64,000 bases of DNA from Chitinophaga pinensis (GTDB lineage Bacteria > Bacteroidota > Bacteroidia > Chitinophagales > Chitinophagaceae), in the NCBI GenBank assembly GCA_945872815.1, contig CAMCAY010000004.1:1-64000 (forward strand), written 5' to 3'. The number at the start of each line of letters is the position of its first letter. The stretch's first letter is position 1. A program made the translations under genes and the position numbers. This document shows, piece after piece, positions 9,784 to 19,286 of this stretch. The notes under the pieces were generated by a model. The model searched no databases and had not been told where the DNA came from. It saw only the letters and a list, made by a program, of their open reading frames with translations.

Positions 9784-10704
9784 TTATTTTATTAATTCTA
9801 CTCCATTATTCGCAACAGTAGTAACGTAAGTTTTATAATCAATGCCTATTTGATTATACACTGATTTCATTTCGTTTTCAACTAAACGAGCAATGGCTTC
9901 TGTTTCACTCAACATAAACAAAGAAGGGCCGCTTCCAGAGATTCCACCACCCAAGGCACCTGCATCCAAGCATTTACATTTTGCATCATCAAAGCCTGGT
10001 ATCAATTTACTTCTAACAGGCTCTACTATCACATCTTGTAGAGAACGTTGAATCAACTCGTAATCATTTTTCATAAATCCTGATACCAATCCTGCTACAT
10101 TAGCCCATTGCGTCACAGCATTTTTCAATGAAATTTCCTTTGGGAGAATTTCTCTGGCATAGGAAGTCTTTATTTCAATTTGTGGATGAATGATGGTAAT
10201 AAATAATGGAGGTATATTAAGAAAAATGATATCCATTGAGGGGGTGTCACGAATCAGCACCAAACCGCCATAAATACAAGGAGCCAGGTTATCCGCATGT
10301 CTTGATCCGCTGGCTAGCACCTCTCCTTCCATTGCAAATGAAATCAATTGCTTTTTATTGAAAGGTTTACCTAGTAATTCATTTGCAGCAACGACAACAC
10401 CTGCAGCACTTGCAGCACTTGACCCAATTCCACTACCAGGTTTTATTTTTTTGTCAATTACTAATTCAAAACCTTGTTCATAATTCAATGAATCCATCAT
10501 TGCCTGCAATGCGACACCTGAAATATTCACTTTAGGATCAGCAGGAAGTTGATAAGAATCTTTGTGTTTGATTAAAATCCCTGATTCTTCTTTTTTAATC
10601 AATTCAATAATATCATAAGGCTCATTTAATGCCATACCCAATATATCAAAACCACAACAGAGATTTGAAAGCGTAGCGGGAGATTTAACTTTAATTGAAT
10701 GCAT
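9784..10704 (-). CDS. thrB: Homoserine kinase
   Basis: GHMP-family kinase that phosphorylates homoserine. The 306-residue protein shows the three family motifs: an N-terminal VKSPATLSNLCCGFDILGMA, the ATP loop KPGSGIGSSAASAAG (residues 88-102), and a C-terminal GALGGGISGSGPSLFML. Only 2 bp separate it from thrA and 24 bp from thrC, so it is in an operon. Length and motifs are standard for the family. Confidence 0.96.
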   Translation of the reverse strand: MHSIKVKSPATLSNLCCGFDILGMALNEPYDIIELIKKEESGILIKHKDSYQLPADPKVNISGVALQAMMDSLNYEQGFELVIDKKIKPGSGIGSSAASAAGVVVAANELLGKPFNKKQLISFAMEGEVLASGSRHADNLAPCIYGGLVLIRDTPSMDIIFLNIPPLFITIIHPQIEIKTSYAREILPKEISLKNAVTQWANVAGLVSGFMKNDYELIQRSLQDVIVEPVRSKLIPGFDDAKCKCLDAGALGGGISGSGPSLFMLSETEAIARLVENEMKSVYNQIGIDYKTYVTTVANNGVELIK

Positions 10705-10706
10705 AT

Positions 10707-13166
10707 TTAATTTTTAGTTGCTCTTATAATATCTGCAAACACCCCACTGGCTGTTACTTCTGCACCAGCACCAGCACCTTTTACCACCAAAGGCTGTTCC
10801 TTATATCTATCTGTATAAAACAACACAATGTTATCCTTTCCATACAAATGAAATAAATCATGCTTTGGGTGAATGTGCTGCAAACCAACGGAGGCTTTTC
10901 CATTTTCAAAACTTGCCACAAACTTTAACTTGTTTCCGGCTTTATCAGCATTGCTGAATAATTCTTTAAAATGCGCTTCATATTGTTCCATGGAAGTGTA
11001 AAACTCACTGACAGTTCCTTTCATGCAAGCTTCCGGCATAAAACTACTATTGGCAATAGTATCCATTTCCATACATTCTCCCGCCTCTCTTGCCAGTATC
11101 ATAATTTTTCTCATTACATCTGTTCCACCTAAATCCAATCGAGGATCAGGTTCAGTGTAACCTTCATCTTGAGCCTGTTTAACCACCTCTGCAAATTTTC
11201 TTTTGCCATCATAGTGATTGAAAACAAAATTCAATGTACCACTCAATACCGCTTCAATTTTATGAATTCGATCGCCACTGTGAATCAAATCATTGATGGT
11301 ACTGATAACTGGAAGACCAGCCCCAACATTTGTTTCAAATAAAAAGGGAGCATTGAATTCTCTTGAAAGATCTTTTAATTTCCTGTAATTTTCATAAGAT
11401 GAAGATGCTGCTACTTTGTTGCATGCGACAACAGCAATACTTTTGTGTAAAAGCTTATAATAAATACTTGCCACTTCATCATTGGCAGTAATATCAACAA
11501 ATACACTATTTCTCAAATTAAGATCCAAAACAGTTTGAACAAATTTTTGCAAATCCGCCGGCTCCCCTGAATTCAATGAATCCCTCCAGCGTTCAATATC
11601 AATGCCCGATTCATCAATCAGCATTTTTTTACTGTTTATAATTCCTGTTAACCTTATGTTTAACCTCATTTTCTCCATCAAGAAAGAGGTTTGTTGCTGT
11701 AACTGTGCCAACAATTTACTTCCCACATTTCCGGCTCCTGCTAAAAATACATTGACTTGTTTGAAAGTTGTTTCAAAGAATTCTTCATGCAATACATTGA
11801 TTGTCTTTTTAACATCATTGGTATCAATTACTGCAGAAATATTTTTTTCTGATGACCCCTGTGCTATTGCTCTAATGTTGATACCATTTCTTCCCATTGC
11901 ACTGAACATTCTACCGCTAACACCGGTATGATTTCTCATATTTTCTCCCACAAGTGCAACAATGGATAGATTTTTTTCGATCTTAAGAGGTTCAACTTTT
12001 TGTAATGCTATTTCATTAAAAAAAGCGGCATTTACCGAATTGACAGCTTTTTCCGAAGCATCACCTTCAATGGCAACGGAAATTGAATGTTCGGAGGAGC
12101 TTTGGGTTATCAGAATAACATTTATTCTTTCATTGCTAAGCGATTCAAATAATCTTTTGGAAAAGCCCGGAATTCCTATCATTCCACTGCCTTCCAGCGT
12201 AATCAGACTTACATTATTGATACTGGATATACCTCTTACAATATTGGTTTCATTTTTAGCAGAATCAGCAACATTAACATTAGAAATTTTTGTACCAAAG
12301 TCATTTGGAGCGAAAGTATTTTTAATCCATACTGGAATGTTTTTTGTCATTACCGGCTGAATAGTTGGAGGATAAATTACCTTGGCTCCAAAATGAGACA
12401 ACTCCATTGCTTCTTGATAAGCTATATGAGGAATTATCTTAGCATTTAAACACAATCTGGGATCTGCTGTCATCATTCCGCTAACATCAGTCCAGATTTC
12501 AAGATTAGTTGCATCCAGTGCTGCAGCAAAAATGGCTGCTGTATAATCAGAACCACCTCTACCTAATGTTGTAGTAATCCCAGAAAAATCAGATGCAATA
12601 AAACCGGGTATTAGAAATAAATTTGTGTCTGTTTTATTTATAAAATCTTTGATTCTTGCATTGGTTTCATTATAGTCAACAACAGCAGCACCAAAAGCAG
12701 CATTGGTTTGAATTAAATCTCTGGCATCTTTCCATTGTGACTTAATTTTTTTTTCTTCAAAAGCGACTGAAATTATTTGCGAAGATAAAAATTCTCCATA
12801 GCTGGCAATTCTGTCTTTTGTTCGTGCAGTTAATTCACCCAACATAAAAATACCATCAAAAAGATTGTTCAATTCTTTACAAACTTTTTCTACTTGAGTA
12901 ATTAATTGTGTTTTGTTGTCAGATTGAATCAAGGTATTTACACAATCAAGGTGTCTTTGTTGAAATAAACCCAACTTTTCATTGTAAGATTCATTGCCAT
13001 TTGAAGCTATGGAAGCTGCATCAAGCAATAGATCCGTAACTCCACCTAACGCAGAAACCACCACAACCGTTTTATCTTTTTTGATAGCCTCCGAAACTAT
13101 TGAAATGACTTTTTGTATGTTTTCCGCATTGGCTACTGATGTGCCTCCAAATTTCAATACTTGCAT
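10707..13166 (-). CDS. thrA: Bifunctional aspartate kinase / homoserine dehydrogenase
   Basis: Catalyses two steps of the threonine branch: phosphorylation of aspartate and reduction of aspartate semialdehyde to homoserine. The 819 residues split into an aspartokinase domain (MQVLKFGGTSVANAENI at the start; TTLGRGGSDYTAA near residue 205), two ACT regulatory domains at about residues 315-455 (VSLITLEGSGMIGIPG; LSIVALVGENMRNHTG), and a homoserine dehydrogenase domain from about residue 465 (VFLAGAGNVGSKLLAQL NAD(P) fold; ETNVGAGLPVISTINDL; EPDPRLDLGGTDVMRK). The ACT tandem is the usual site of threonine feedback. The gene opens the thrABC operon, and a 49-codon reading frame ends 4 bp before its ATG. 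Confidence 0.97.
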   Translation of the reverse strand: MQVLKFGGTSVANAENIQKVISIVSEAIKKDKTVVVVSALGGVTDLLLDAASIASNGNESYNEKLGLFQQRHLDCVNTLIQSDNKTQLITQVEKVCKELNNLFDGIFMLGELTARTKDRIASYGEFLSSQIISVAFEEKKIKSQWKDARDLIQTNAAFGAAVVDYNETNARIKDFINKTDTNLFLIPGFIASDFSGITTTLGRGGSDYTAAIFAAALDATNLEIWTDVSGMMTADPRLCLNAKIIPHIAYQEAMELSHFGAKVIYPPTIQPVMTKNIPVWIKNTFAPNDFGTKISNVNVADSAKNETNIVRGISSINNVSLITLEGSGMIGIPGFSKRLFESLSNERINVILITQSSSEHSISVAIEGDASEKAVNSVNAAFFNEIALQKVEPLKIEKNLSIVALVGENMRNHTGVSGRMFSAMGRNGINIRAIAQGSSEKNISAVIDTNDVKKTINVLHEEFFETTFKQVNVFLAGAGNVGSKLLAQLQQQTSFLMEKMRLNIRLTGIINSKKMLIDESGIDIERWRDSLNSGEPADLQKFVQTVLDLNLRNSVFVDITANDEVASIYYKLLHKSIAVVACNKVAASSSYENYRKLKDLSREFNAPFLFETNVGAGLPVISTINDLIHSGDRIHKIEAVLSGTLNFVFNHYDGKRKFAEVVKQAQDEGYTEPDPRLDLGGTDVMRKIMILAREAGECMEMDTIANSSFMPEACMKGTVSEFYTSMEQYEAHFKELFSNADKAGNKLKFVASFENGKASVGLQHIHPKHDLFHLYGKDNIVLFYTDRYKEQPLVVKGAGAGAEVTASGVFADIIRATKN

Positions 13167-13170
13167 AAAA

Positions 13171-13320
13171 TTAATTTTTAGTGAGATGCCTAATTGAAAG
13201 TAGAACTTTTTCTTTTCTTACAGCCGAAGCCCTTTGGATAATATAATTAGATTCAACCCTGACGGGTTGTTGTGGTAGTTGAAGTGCGCAACTTTGAAGA
13301 AAACTTGTATTGTTTTGCAT
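13171..13320 (-). CDS. Putative 49-residue leader/small protein upstream of thrA
   Basis: An ATG at 13320 opens 49 codons ending in TAA four bases before the thrA start. The product begins MQNNTSFLQSCALQLPQ and ends with SIRHLTKN; it has several Arg residues and no hydrophobic segment. A reverse-strand TATCTTAG at 13344-13337 resembles the -7 promoter box (one mismatch), which would place the transcription start about 10 bases before this ATG. A perfect hairpin CAACCC-GTCA-GGGTTG lies inside the frame. The position fits a leader peptide, but it lacks the run of Thr or Ile codons of classical thr leaders (Thr at 5 and 47; Ile at 27, 28 and 43). It may be a leader, a small protein or a chance frame. 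Confidence 0.45.
   Translation of the reverse strand: MQNNTSFLQSCALQLPQQPVRVESNYIIQRASAVRKEKVLLSIRHLTKN
13254..13269 (-). promoter_or_regulatory. Hairpin in the thr leader
   Basis: A perfect 6-bp stem (CAACCC / GGGTTG) with a 4-base loop lies about 95 bases before thrA and inside the 49-codon leader frame. A weak UUCG-capped stem follows at about 13222-13232. There is no U-run directly after it, so it is not an ordinary terminator. It may take part in attenuation or only pause or protect the RNA. Confidence 0.4.
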
Positions 13321-13336
13321 TTATCATAGATGAGTA

Positions 13337-13344
13337 CTAAGATA
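13337..13344 (-). promoter_or_regulatory. Candidate -7 promoter element of thrABC
   Basis: The reverse strand reads TATCTTAG, one mismatch from TAnnTTTG. A TTG at about 13367-13369 lies near the -33 distance. It would start an RNA near 13330, giving a leader of about 165 bases before thrA that includes the small reading frame and hairpin. The 13345-13495 remainder is AT-rich with no other visible feature. Confidence 0.4.
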
Positions 13345-13495
13345 ACTAATTTTTTTATAAAAAACAATAGATCACTTTAATATTTGAAAATTATTCAAAA
13401 AACGGAAGAAAAAATAAATTATTAACAAAACTGCTTGCAATACTAATAATCATCACTAGTTTAAACAACAACAATAAATATTCCTCTTTAATAAA

Positions 13496-14188
13496 CTACT
13501 TAAAATCAAGCACTGCATTAAACTCATATGATTGATGTGGCTGAATAGATACCCCAATGGAAGAATAAGTAGTAGATAAACATATTTCACGATGACCAAG
13601 CGAGGGGACATCGTAATCCAATAATAATGACATTACAATAGACAAAGCGTCTGAAAATCCATATGAACAACACTCTCCATAAAAATCTTCTTTACAATTG
13701 GAGTTTTTTCTATCATGTCCTACATAACCTATTTTGCCTGATGTTACAGCATGACATTTTGCACTGATAAAAGCATCTTCATTTGGGATGAGAAGTTTTG
13801 AATTCGGTTGAAGTTTTTGCAAAGTAGTAATCAAAGTTTCATCATAATGATTTCTAGCAGCAGGAAATTTGTAATAAGGAGAAGCAGGATTTAGTATTAC
13901 ACTGTTTAAAAATAAAACAGGATTTAAGCGAACCATGTTTAATATCTGAACAATCTCTTTTTCACTGGATGTAAAATATTTAATACCCCTAGCTGTATTG
14001 CACGCTTGGTATTTATCGACCCTCCATTCTTTTGAAAAAACAGCTAATGGATTATATATTGTATCAATGACATTTACTTTTTTGAAAAATGGAGCTTTTT
14101 TTGCTGAAATACATTCAATAGGTAAACAAAATGACAAAATAATTGTTACAATAATTATTGCCAAATCAAAAGTTTTAAAATTCTTCAT
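13496..14188 (-). CDS. Secreted CAP-domain (SCP/PR-1-like) protein
   Basis: The 230-residue protein starts with a hydrophobic signal segment (residues about 7-28, ending ECISA). From about residue 75 it matches the CAP/SCP fold: EKEIVQILNMVRLNPVLFLN as the first helix, DAFISAKCHAVTSGKIGYVGHD with the helix-histidine region, and SLGHREICLSTTYSSIGVSI with the second GHR histidine near the end. CAP proteins are secreted or periplasmic and of varied, mostly unknown, roles in bacteria. It stands alone, divergent from the nitroreductase gene. The five Cys in the domain (near SNCKEDFYGECCSYG) may form disulfides. Confidence 0.75.
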   Translation of the reverse strand: MKNFKTFDLAIIIVTIILSFCLPIECISAKKAPFFKKVNVIDTIYNPLAVFSKEWRVDKYQACNTARGIKYFTSSEKEIVQILNMVRLNPVLFLNSVILNPASPYYKFPAARNHYDETLITTLQKLQPNSKLLIPNEDAFISAKCHAVTSGKIGYVGHDRKNSNCKEDFYGECCSYGFSDALSIVMSLLLDYDVPSLGHREICLSTTYSSIGVSIQPHQSYEFNAVLDFK

Positions 14189-14275
14189 GGCTATTTGTTT
14201 ATAACTTTGAATTGAAATTATTGTAAAATATATAAAATAAAAGTTAATAAAATAATTTCCACTGATCGTTCAGGT

Positions 14276-14283
14276 TAATTTTG
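14276..14283 (+). promoter_or_regulatory. -7 promoter element of the nitroreductase gene
   Basis: TAATTTTG matches the Bacteroidota consensus TAnnTTTG exactly and lies 31 bp before the ATG at 14315. A TTT at 14256-14258 is at the expected -33 distance. A second exact match (TAACTTTG) occurs further upstream at 14212-14219. Confidence 0.55.
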
Positions 14284-14314
14284 GATTTATAGAAAAATAA
14301 AAAACAACCATAAT

Positions 14315-14947
14315 ATGAACATGATTGAAAGATTAAATTGGCGGTATGCTACAAAAACAATGAATGGCAAAGCTGTACCTCAGGAAAAAGTTGATAGAAT
14401 ATTGGAAGCCGCTAGATTGGCTCCTACTTCGAGCGGACTTCAACCCATTGAAATAATAGTTATTACCAATCAAGAAATGAAAGATAAAATCAAAGCCATA
14501 TCGAATAATCAATCGATGGTTTCTGATTGTTCTCATTTGTTGATTTTTACCGCTTGGGATACATACACTACTGAAAGAATCAATAAAATGTTTGATTTAA
14601 CAAATGAAACAAGAGGATTTACAAATGAAGGTTGGGAGAATTATCGCAACTACCTATTGAGTGCATACCCAAACAGAAGCAACGAAGAAAATTTCAATCA
14701 TGCTGCCAAACAAGCATATCTTGCTTTTGGTGTAGCTATTACAGCTGCAGCCTTTGAAGAAGTGGATTGCACCCCAATGGAAGGATTCAATAACCAAGCT
14801 GTTGATGATTTACTTGGATTAAATGAAAAAGGATTAAAAAGCGTTGTAATGCTTCCAATAGGTTATAGAGATTCTGAAAAAGACTGGTTGGCAAATTTGA
14901 AAAAAGTAAGGAAATCAAAAGAAGATTTCATTACCGAGATAAATTAA
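14315..14947 (+). CDS. NfsB/NfnB-like NAD(P)H nitroreductase family protein
   Basis: FMN-dependent oxidoreductase of the nitroreductase fold. The 210-residue length is typical. MNMIERLNWRYATKTMNGK opens the protein, LEAARLAPTSSGLQPIEIIV (residues about 30-49) binds FMN, and GLKSVVMLPIGYRDSEKDW near the C-terminus is the second FMN-contact strand. Family members reduce quinones, nitro compounds or dihydropteridines; the physiological substrate is not evident. Single gene with its own promoter element and a strong terminator shared with the convergent DUF6600 gene. Confidence 0.88.
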   Translation: MNMIERLNWRYATKTMNGKAVPQEKVDRILEAARLAPTSSGLQPIEIIVITNQEMKDKIKAISNNQSMVSDCSHLLIFTAWDTYTTERINKMFDLTNETRGFTNEGWENYRNYLLSAYPNRSNEENFNHAAKQAYLAFGVAITAAAFEEVDCTPMEGFNNQAVDDLLGLNEKGLKSVVMLPIGYRDSEKDWLANLKKVRKSKEDFITEIN

Positions 14948-14958
14948 TTAATCTTTAT

Positions 14959-14994
14959 AGAAGTCCCAATTGATGCATTTGGGACTTCTTTTTT
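14959..14994. terminator. Bidirectional terminator between nitroreductase and DUF6600 genes
   Basis: An 11-bp perfect stem (AGAAGTCCCAA / TTGGGACTTCT) with a 9-base loop is followed by a T-run on the forward strand. The stem overlaps the stop codon of the convergent gene, so it could serve both directions. Confidence 0.85.
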
Positions 14995-16144
14995 AAGGCA
15001 CCCTTTTAATTACTTCCTTATTTACAGGCACTTTTTTCAATTGATTATTTATAGATTTTGGTACTTGAATCGGCTTTAAATTTACTGGCGGAGCTGTAGA
15101 CCTGTCTGGCACTTTACGAATCTGCTCCCATTTATCAGGATATCTATCTTCAACTTTTCTATTTTTTTCAGCTGGTTTATTTGGAGGAACAGGAGCTGGA
15201 TTGGTCATTTCCTTAAAATCTTTTTCTTTATTTATTTTTTCTTTTTGATCTTCATGAAAAATTGGTTTTTTCATATTGGGATCTTCTCTTTTTATCTGAT
15301 TTTGTAAAACATCTTTATTTACTTCCCCTTGGTTATTTTGCTTATCGTTTGTTTGAATTATTGATGGCTTAGCGATTTTCTTATCTTTTATTTCAAACAT
15401 AGGCTTATAAATATTCACCCGATTTTCTTTGATGAACATTTTACCCGGGAGATCAATTGCATTTACATAATATGGGTTTATTTTCTTCCGACTTCTCTCC
15501 TCTATTTCTTTTTTTGAAGGGCCTCCAACAAATATTTGCATCTTATTTTCCATCTTCCTTTTACCTGCAAGTATGTATTGTGAATACTGCAAAAATGTTT
15601 GATTACGTTCTACGTGATAGCAATGATCATTTACATTTTCGGAGGTAACAAAATATTGAGGCACAAAGGACCAGTAATAATATGGGAAATCACCAGGACC
15701 AGAAGAGTAAAGTATGGAAATTTCAATATCTGGCCCCAAAGGCGACCAACCATAAAAATCTGAACCATATCTCCATACCACCCATGCAGGACTCCATTCA
15801 TTAGCAGGAATCCAAATCCAACCATAATAGTTATCGTAAAACCATCTGCCATAATGGAATGGCGCCCATCCCCATTCATAATCCGAAACCCAAAACCATT
15901 CATATTCAGTTGTCCAAACCCAATGTCCTTTAGTTCTATAAGGATGAAAATCGACAGTTGAATGAGGATGCCATACATAACCATATTTCGGATACTCAAT
16001 CCAATTTCCATAAGGTGACAGATAATCATAAAAAAATTGAAAATTTACAGAGGATCTATACTGTGCTAGCGGACTTTGTGAAATTAAAAAAATGAAAAAA
16101 CAGGTTATCAGCAACTTTGAATTTAACTTATTTATTACTTGCAT
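14993..16144 (-). CDS. Exported DUF6600-type Trp/Tyr/Gly-rich protein with a charged tail
   Basis: The 383-residue protein has a signal peptide (residues 1 to about 27, ending SPLAQ). Residues about 33-190 are very rich in aromatic residues and glycine in a repeating pattern (YGYVWHP, GHWVWTTEYEWFWVSDYEW, YYGWIWIP), the pattern of the DUF6600 family. Residues about 200-383 form a low-complexity Lys/Glu/Pro/Asn tail with many KxP and NKxK repeats. Such proteins are secreted or periplasmic; their role is unknown, though aromatic-rich repeats suggest a carbohydrate or protein contact surface. It is transcribed alone toward the nitroreductase gene. Confidence 0.75.
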   Translation of the reverse strand: MQVINKLNSKLLITCFFIFLISQSPLAQYRSSVNFQFFYDYLSPYGNWIEYPKYGYVWHPHSTVDFHPYRTKGHWVWTTEYEWFWVSDYEWGWAPFHYGRWFYDNYYGWIWIPANEWSPAWVVWRYGSDFYGWSPLGPDIEISILYSSGPGDFPYYYWSFVPQYFVTSENVNDHCYHVERNQTFLQYSQYILAGKRKMENKMQIFVGGPSKKEIEERSRKKINPYYVNAIDLPGKMFIKENRVNIYKPMFEIKDKKIAKPSIIQTNDKQNNQGEVNKDVLQNQIKREDPNMKKPIFHEDQKEKINKEKDFKEMTNPAPVPPNKPAEKNRKVEDRYPDKWEQIRKVPDRSTAPPVNLKPIQVPKSINNQLKKVPVNKEVIKRVP

Positions 16145-16314
16145 TTTTTTATATTAAAGTGATTAGTGGTATCAAAACAACCTGAGTCGGAATTTTATGA
16201 CAGCAATATTATAATCACTATTAAGAACTATCATTGACAAAGAACATATTGAATGATGATCCTTTAATAAAAAAATACTATTGAAGAATATCATAATTTT
16301 ATAAAAAATTAACC

Positions 16315-17115
16315 ATGAATAAATTTTACTTGATTCTATCTGCAACAATAGTATTAATGATTTCCTGTAACAATAATAAAAACAAGATGACCATTAAAAC
16401 AGAAAATGTTAGCTATCTAGACGACTCTGTTGAATTGAATGGATTTGTAGCTTTTGATTCTACCATATCATCCAAGCTTCCAATTGTATTAATTATTCAC
16501 GAATGGTGGGGAATGAATGATTATGTAAAGAGAAGAGCTAAGCAACTTGCTCAATTGGGTTATTTAGCTATGGCAATTGATATGTACGGTAATGGCTTAA
16601 ATGCCTCCAGTGTTGAAGAAGCAGCAAAACTATCTGCTCCTTTTTATCGTGACAATCAAATGGCAAGAGAACGTTTCGATGCTGCACTTGAGAAGATCAA
16701 AACTTACAGCCAAGCCGATACTACCAAAATAGCAGCAATCGGTTATTGTTTTGGCGGTTCAATGGTATTGAATCTGGCAAAAATGGGAGAAACTTTCAAA
16801 GGAGTAGTTAGTTTTCATGGTGGCCTTGCAGGTGTTCCTGCAAATAAAGAATTACTTCTCGCTAAAATTTTAGTGTGTCATGGTGCAGACGATCAATTCG
16901 TTACTTCTGATGAAGTTCACCATTTTAAAAAAGAAATGGATTCTGTGCATGCGGATTACCTCTTCAAAGAATATAAAGGCGCTACCCATGCTTTCTCAAA
17001 TCCTGATGCAACTGAATGGGGAAAGAAATTCAACATACCTATTGCATACAATGCAGCAGCAGACTCCGCGTCATGGGACGAAATGAAAGTCTTTTTAGAA
17101 AGGGTTTTCAAATAA
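16315..17115 (+). CDS. Lipid-anchored dienelactone hydrolase family protein
   Basis: The 266-residue alpha/beta hydrolase begins with a lipoprotein signal (lipobox ending MISC, Cys18), so it is likely anchored in the envelope. The fold shows IIHEWWGMNDYVKRRAKQLA (oxyanion region), AIGYCFGGSMVLNLA with the GxCxGG nucleophile elbow, HGADDQFVTSDE with the catalytic Asp, and KGATHAFSNPDA with the catalytic His. The Cys nucleophile is typical of dienelactone hydrolases. The true substrate is unknown; most cytoplasmic homologues lack a lipoprotein signal. No operon partner is apparent. Confidence 0.86.
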   Translation: MNKFYLILSATIVLMISCNNNKNKMTIKTENVSYLDDSVELNGFVAFDSTISSKLPIVLIIHEWWGMNDYVKRRAKQLAQLGYLAMAIDMYGNGLNASSVEEAAKLSAPFYRDNQMARERFDAALEKIKTYSQADTTKIAAIGYCFGGSMVLNLAKMGETFKGVVSFHGGLAGVPANKELLLAKILVCHGADDQFVTSDEVHHFKKEMDSVHADYLFKEYKGATHAFSNPDATEWGKKFNIPIAYNAAADSASWDEMKVFLERVFK

Positions 17116-17288
17116 TTCCAATTAATTGTATTTTATTAAAGTAATTGCTTGTTGAATCTACAGGTTGCGGTATCTCATGTTTCAAAAATGATATTTGAAT
17201 TTAATTTACATGTCCAAAATACCAATTTGCATGGTTAAAAGCCCTACGATTGGCTACTTTAATAACTCCAAATTAAACATTAAATCAG

Positions 17289-17296
17289 TACTTTTG
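17289..17296 (+). promoter_or_regulatory. -7 promoter element of the 2-oxoacid oxidoreductase operon
   Basis: TACTTTTG is an exact TAnnTTTG match 108 bp before the ATG at 17404. The resulting leader of about 100 bases contains a small stem (CAGAC / GTCTG near 17308-17329). Nothing else is visible in the 17116-17403 intergenic stretch. Confidence 0.55.
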
Positions 17297-17403
17297 CATT
17301 AGTCATATCAGACATACAATTACACGTCTGTATTATAAAATAATTGAAATATACCTATTACAAGATTCATTTTCAATTAAAATCAAATGCACTTATTTAA
17401 AAC

Positions 17404-19281
17404 ATGGAATCTAATATAATTAATAAGAATCTTCATCACACAGACAATATTGAGCTAGAAAGTGTTGTAATCAGATTTTCGGGCGACTCCGGCGATGGCA
17501 TGCAATTAACAGGTTCTCAATTTACTGACACAGCTGCATTTTTGGGAAGTGACATAAGCACATTTCCTGAATTTCCAGCTGAAATTCGTGCCCCAATCGG
17601 AACAGTTGCTGGAGTATCAGGGTTTCAAGTAAATTTTGGAAGTAAAGAAATTTACACACCCGGTGATGAATACGATGTTCTTGTAGCTATGAATGCAGCT
17701 GCATTAAAAGTTGATCTTCCCAAATTAAAAAAAGGAGGTATTATCATCACCAATACCTCCGGATTTGATAGAAAAAATCTTTTATTGGCCGGATACCCTG
17801 AAGGTGGTAACCCTTTGGAAAATGATACTCTTGCAAATTATGATGTTCATAAAATTGACATTACTAAACTTACAAAAGAGTGTTTGGTTTCTTCAGGATT
17901 AAGTAACAAAGAAATTGAAAGATCAAAAAATATGTTTGTGTTAGGTCTTTTGTTTTGGATGTTCGATCAATCAATGGATTTTACCATCAACTTTATAAAT
18001 GAAAAGTTTGCAAAAAAACCTGAGATTGCCAATGCAAATATCCTGACTCTTAAGGCAGGATGGAATTATGGCGACAATACAGAAATTTTTGCGACTCGAT
18101 ATAAAATTTCTCCGGCCAATTTACCTAAAGGTACTTACAGAAATATTTCCGGGAATCATGCAACAGCTATTGGATTAGTAGCATCCTCAGAACTGACAGG
18201 GTTACCTTTATTTTTGGGTTCTTATCCAATTACTCCAGCATCAGACATTCTGCATGAACTTTCACGTTATAAATCAAGCAACGTAAAAACTTTTCAGGCG
18301 GAAGATGAAATTGCCAGTATATGCGCAGCCATTGGTGCTTCTTATGCAGGAGCTTTGGCAGTAACTACTACGTCTGGACCAGGTATGTCGTTGAAAGCCG
18401 AAGCTATGGGTTTAGCGACCATGTTAGAAATTCCCTTACTGATTATTGATGTTCAAAGAGGAGGCCCTTCTACTGGCTTGCCTACTAAAACTGAACAATC
18501 GGATTTAATGCAGGCTATGTTTGGCAGACATGGTGAAGCCCCTTTGCCAATTATTGCTGCATGTTCTCCATCTGATTGTTTTCAAACAATTTTAGACGCT
18601 ACCAAAATTGCAATAGAACACATGACTCCTGTAATTTGTTTATCTGATGGATATATTGCCAATGGATCAGAACCTTGGAGATTTCCTTCAGCAAATGAAC
18701 TGCAGCCTATCCATGTAAAATTTGCAACTGAAAACAATAATCCTGATGGAACTTATCTTCCATACAAACGCGATGAAAAGCTTTCAAGACCTTGGGCAAA
18801 ACCCGGAACCCCTGAATTAATGCACCGAATCGGCGGGTTGGAAAAACAGCATGAAACAGGCAATGTTTCTTATGATGCTAAGAACCATGAATTAATGACC
18901 AAAATTCGTGCTGAGAAAATTGAACGAATCGCAGATTACATTCCACTAATTAAACCAGACAGTGGTAACGAAAAGGCGAAACTTGCTATACTTGGTTGGG
19001 GTTCTACTTACGGAGCCATAAAAACCTCCGTAAATGAATTACTTCAGGAAGGCTATGATGTAGCACACATTCATCTTCGCAATCTGAATCCATTTCCTAA
19101 GAATCTCGGAGAACTATTAAAAGGATATGAAAACATTTTGATTCCCGAAATCAATAGTGGACAATTGATTCAATTGATTCGTTCAAGATATCTAATTCCT
19201 GCAATAGGATTTTCAAAAGTACAAGGACTGCCATTCACCACTGCAGAATTAAAAAATAAAATACTGGAAATTATCAAATAA
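17404..19281 (+). CDS. korA: 2-oxoacid:acceptor oxidoreductase, fused gamma-alpha subunit
   Basis: Large subunit of a ferredoxin-linked 2-oxoacid (probably 2-oxoglutarate) oxidoreductase. Residues about 18-200 are the gamma domain ([39 protein letters not shown]). Residues about 245-625 are the alpha domain ([73 protein letters not shown]). The 625-residue gamma-alpha fusion and the adjacent short beta subunit are the common KorAB layout in aerobic Bacteroidota and Actinobacteria. It is followed after 5 bp by korB. The CoA-dependent decarboxylation would feed the TCA cycle while reducing ferredoxin; choice of 2-oxoglutarate over pyruvate is inferred from the layout. Confidence 0.9.
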   Translation: MESNIINKNLHHTDNIELESVVIRFSGDSGDGMQLTGSQFTDTAAFLGSDISTFPEFPAEIRAPIGTVAGVSGFQVNFGSKEIYTPGDEYDVLVAMNAAALKVDLPKLKKGGIIITNTSGFDRKNLLLAGYPEGGNPLENDTLANYDVHKIDITKLTKECLVSSGLSNKEIERSKNMFVLGLLFWMFDQSMDFTINFINEKFAKKPEIANANILTLKAGWNYGDNTEIFATRYKISPANLPKGTYRNISGNHATAIGLVASSELTGLPLFLGSYPITPASDILHELSRYKSSNVKTFQAEDEIASICAAIGASYAGALAVTTTSGPGMSLKAEAMGLATMLEIPLLIIDVQRGGPSTGLPTKTEQSDLMQAMFGRHGEAPLPIIAACSPSDCFQTILDATKIAIEHMTPVICLSDGYIANGSEPWRFPSANELQPIHVKFATENNNPDGTYLPYKRDEKLSRPWAKPGTPELMHRIGGLEKQHETGNVSYDAKNHELMTKIRAEKIERIADYIPLIKPDSGNEKAKLAILGWGSTYGAIKTSVNELLQEGYDVAHIHLRNLNPFPKNLGELLKGYENILIPEINSGQLIQLIRSRYLIPAIGFSKVQGLPFTTAELKNKILEIIK

Positions 19282-19286
19282 ACAGC

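Noticed and set aside
11602-12360. Forward frames of 109 and 132 codons opposite thrA
   Set aside because: Antisense to the homoserine dehydrogenase/ACT region of a well-supported gene.
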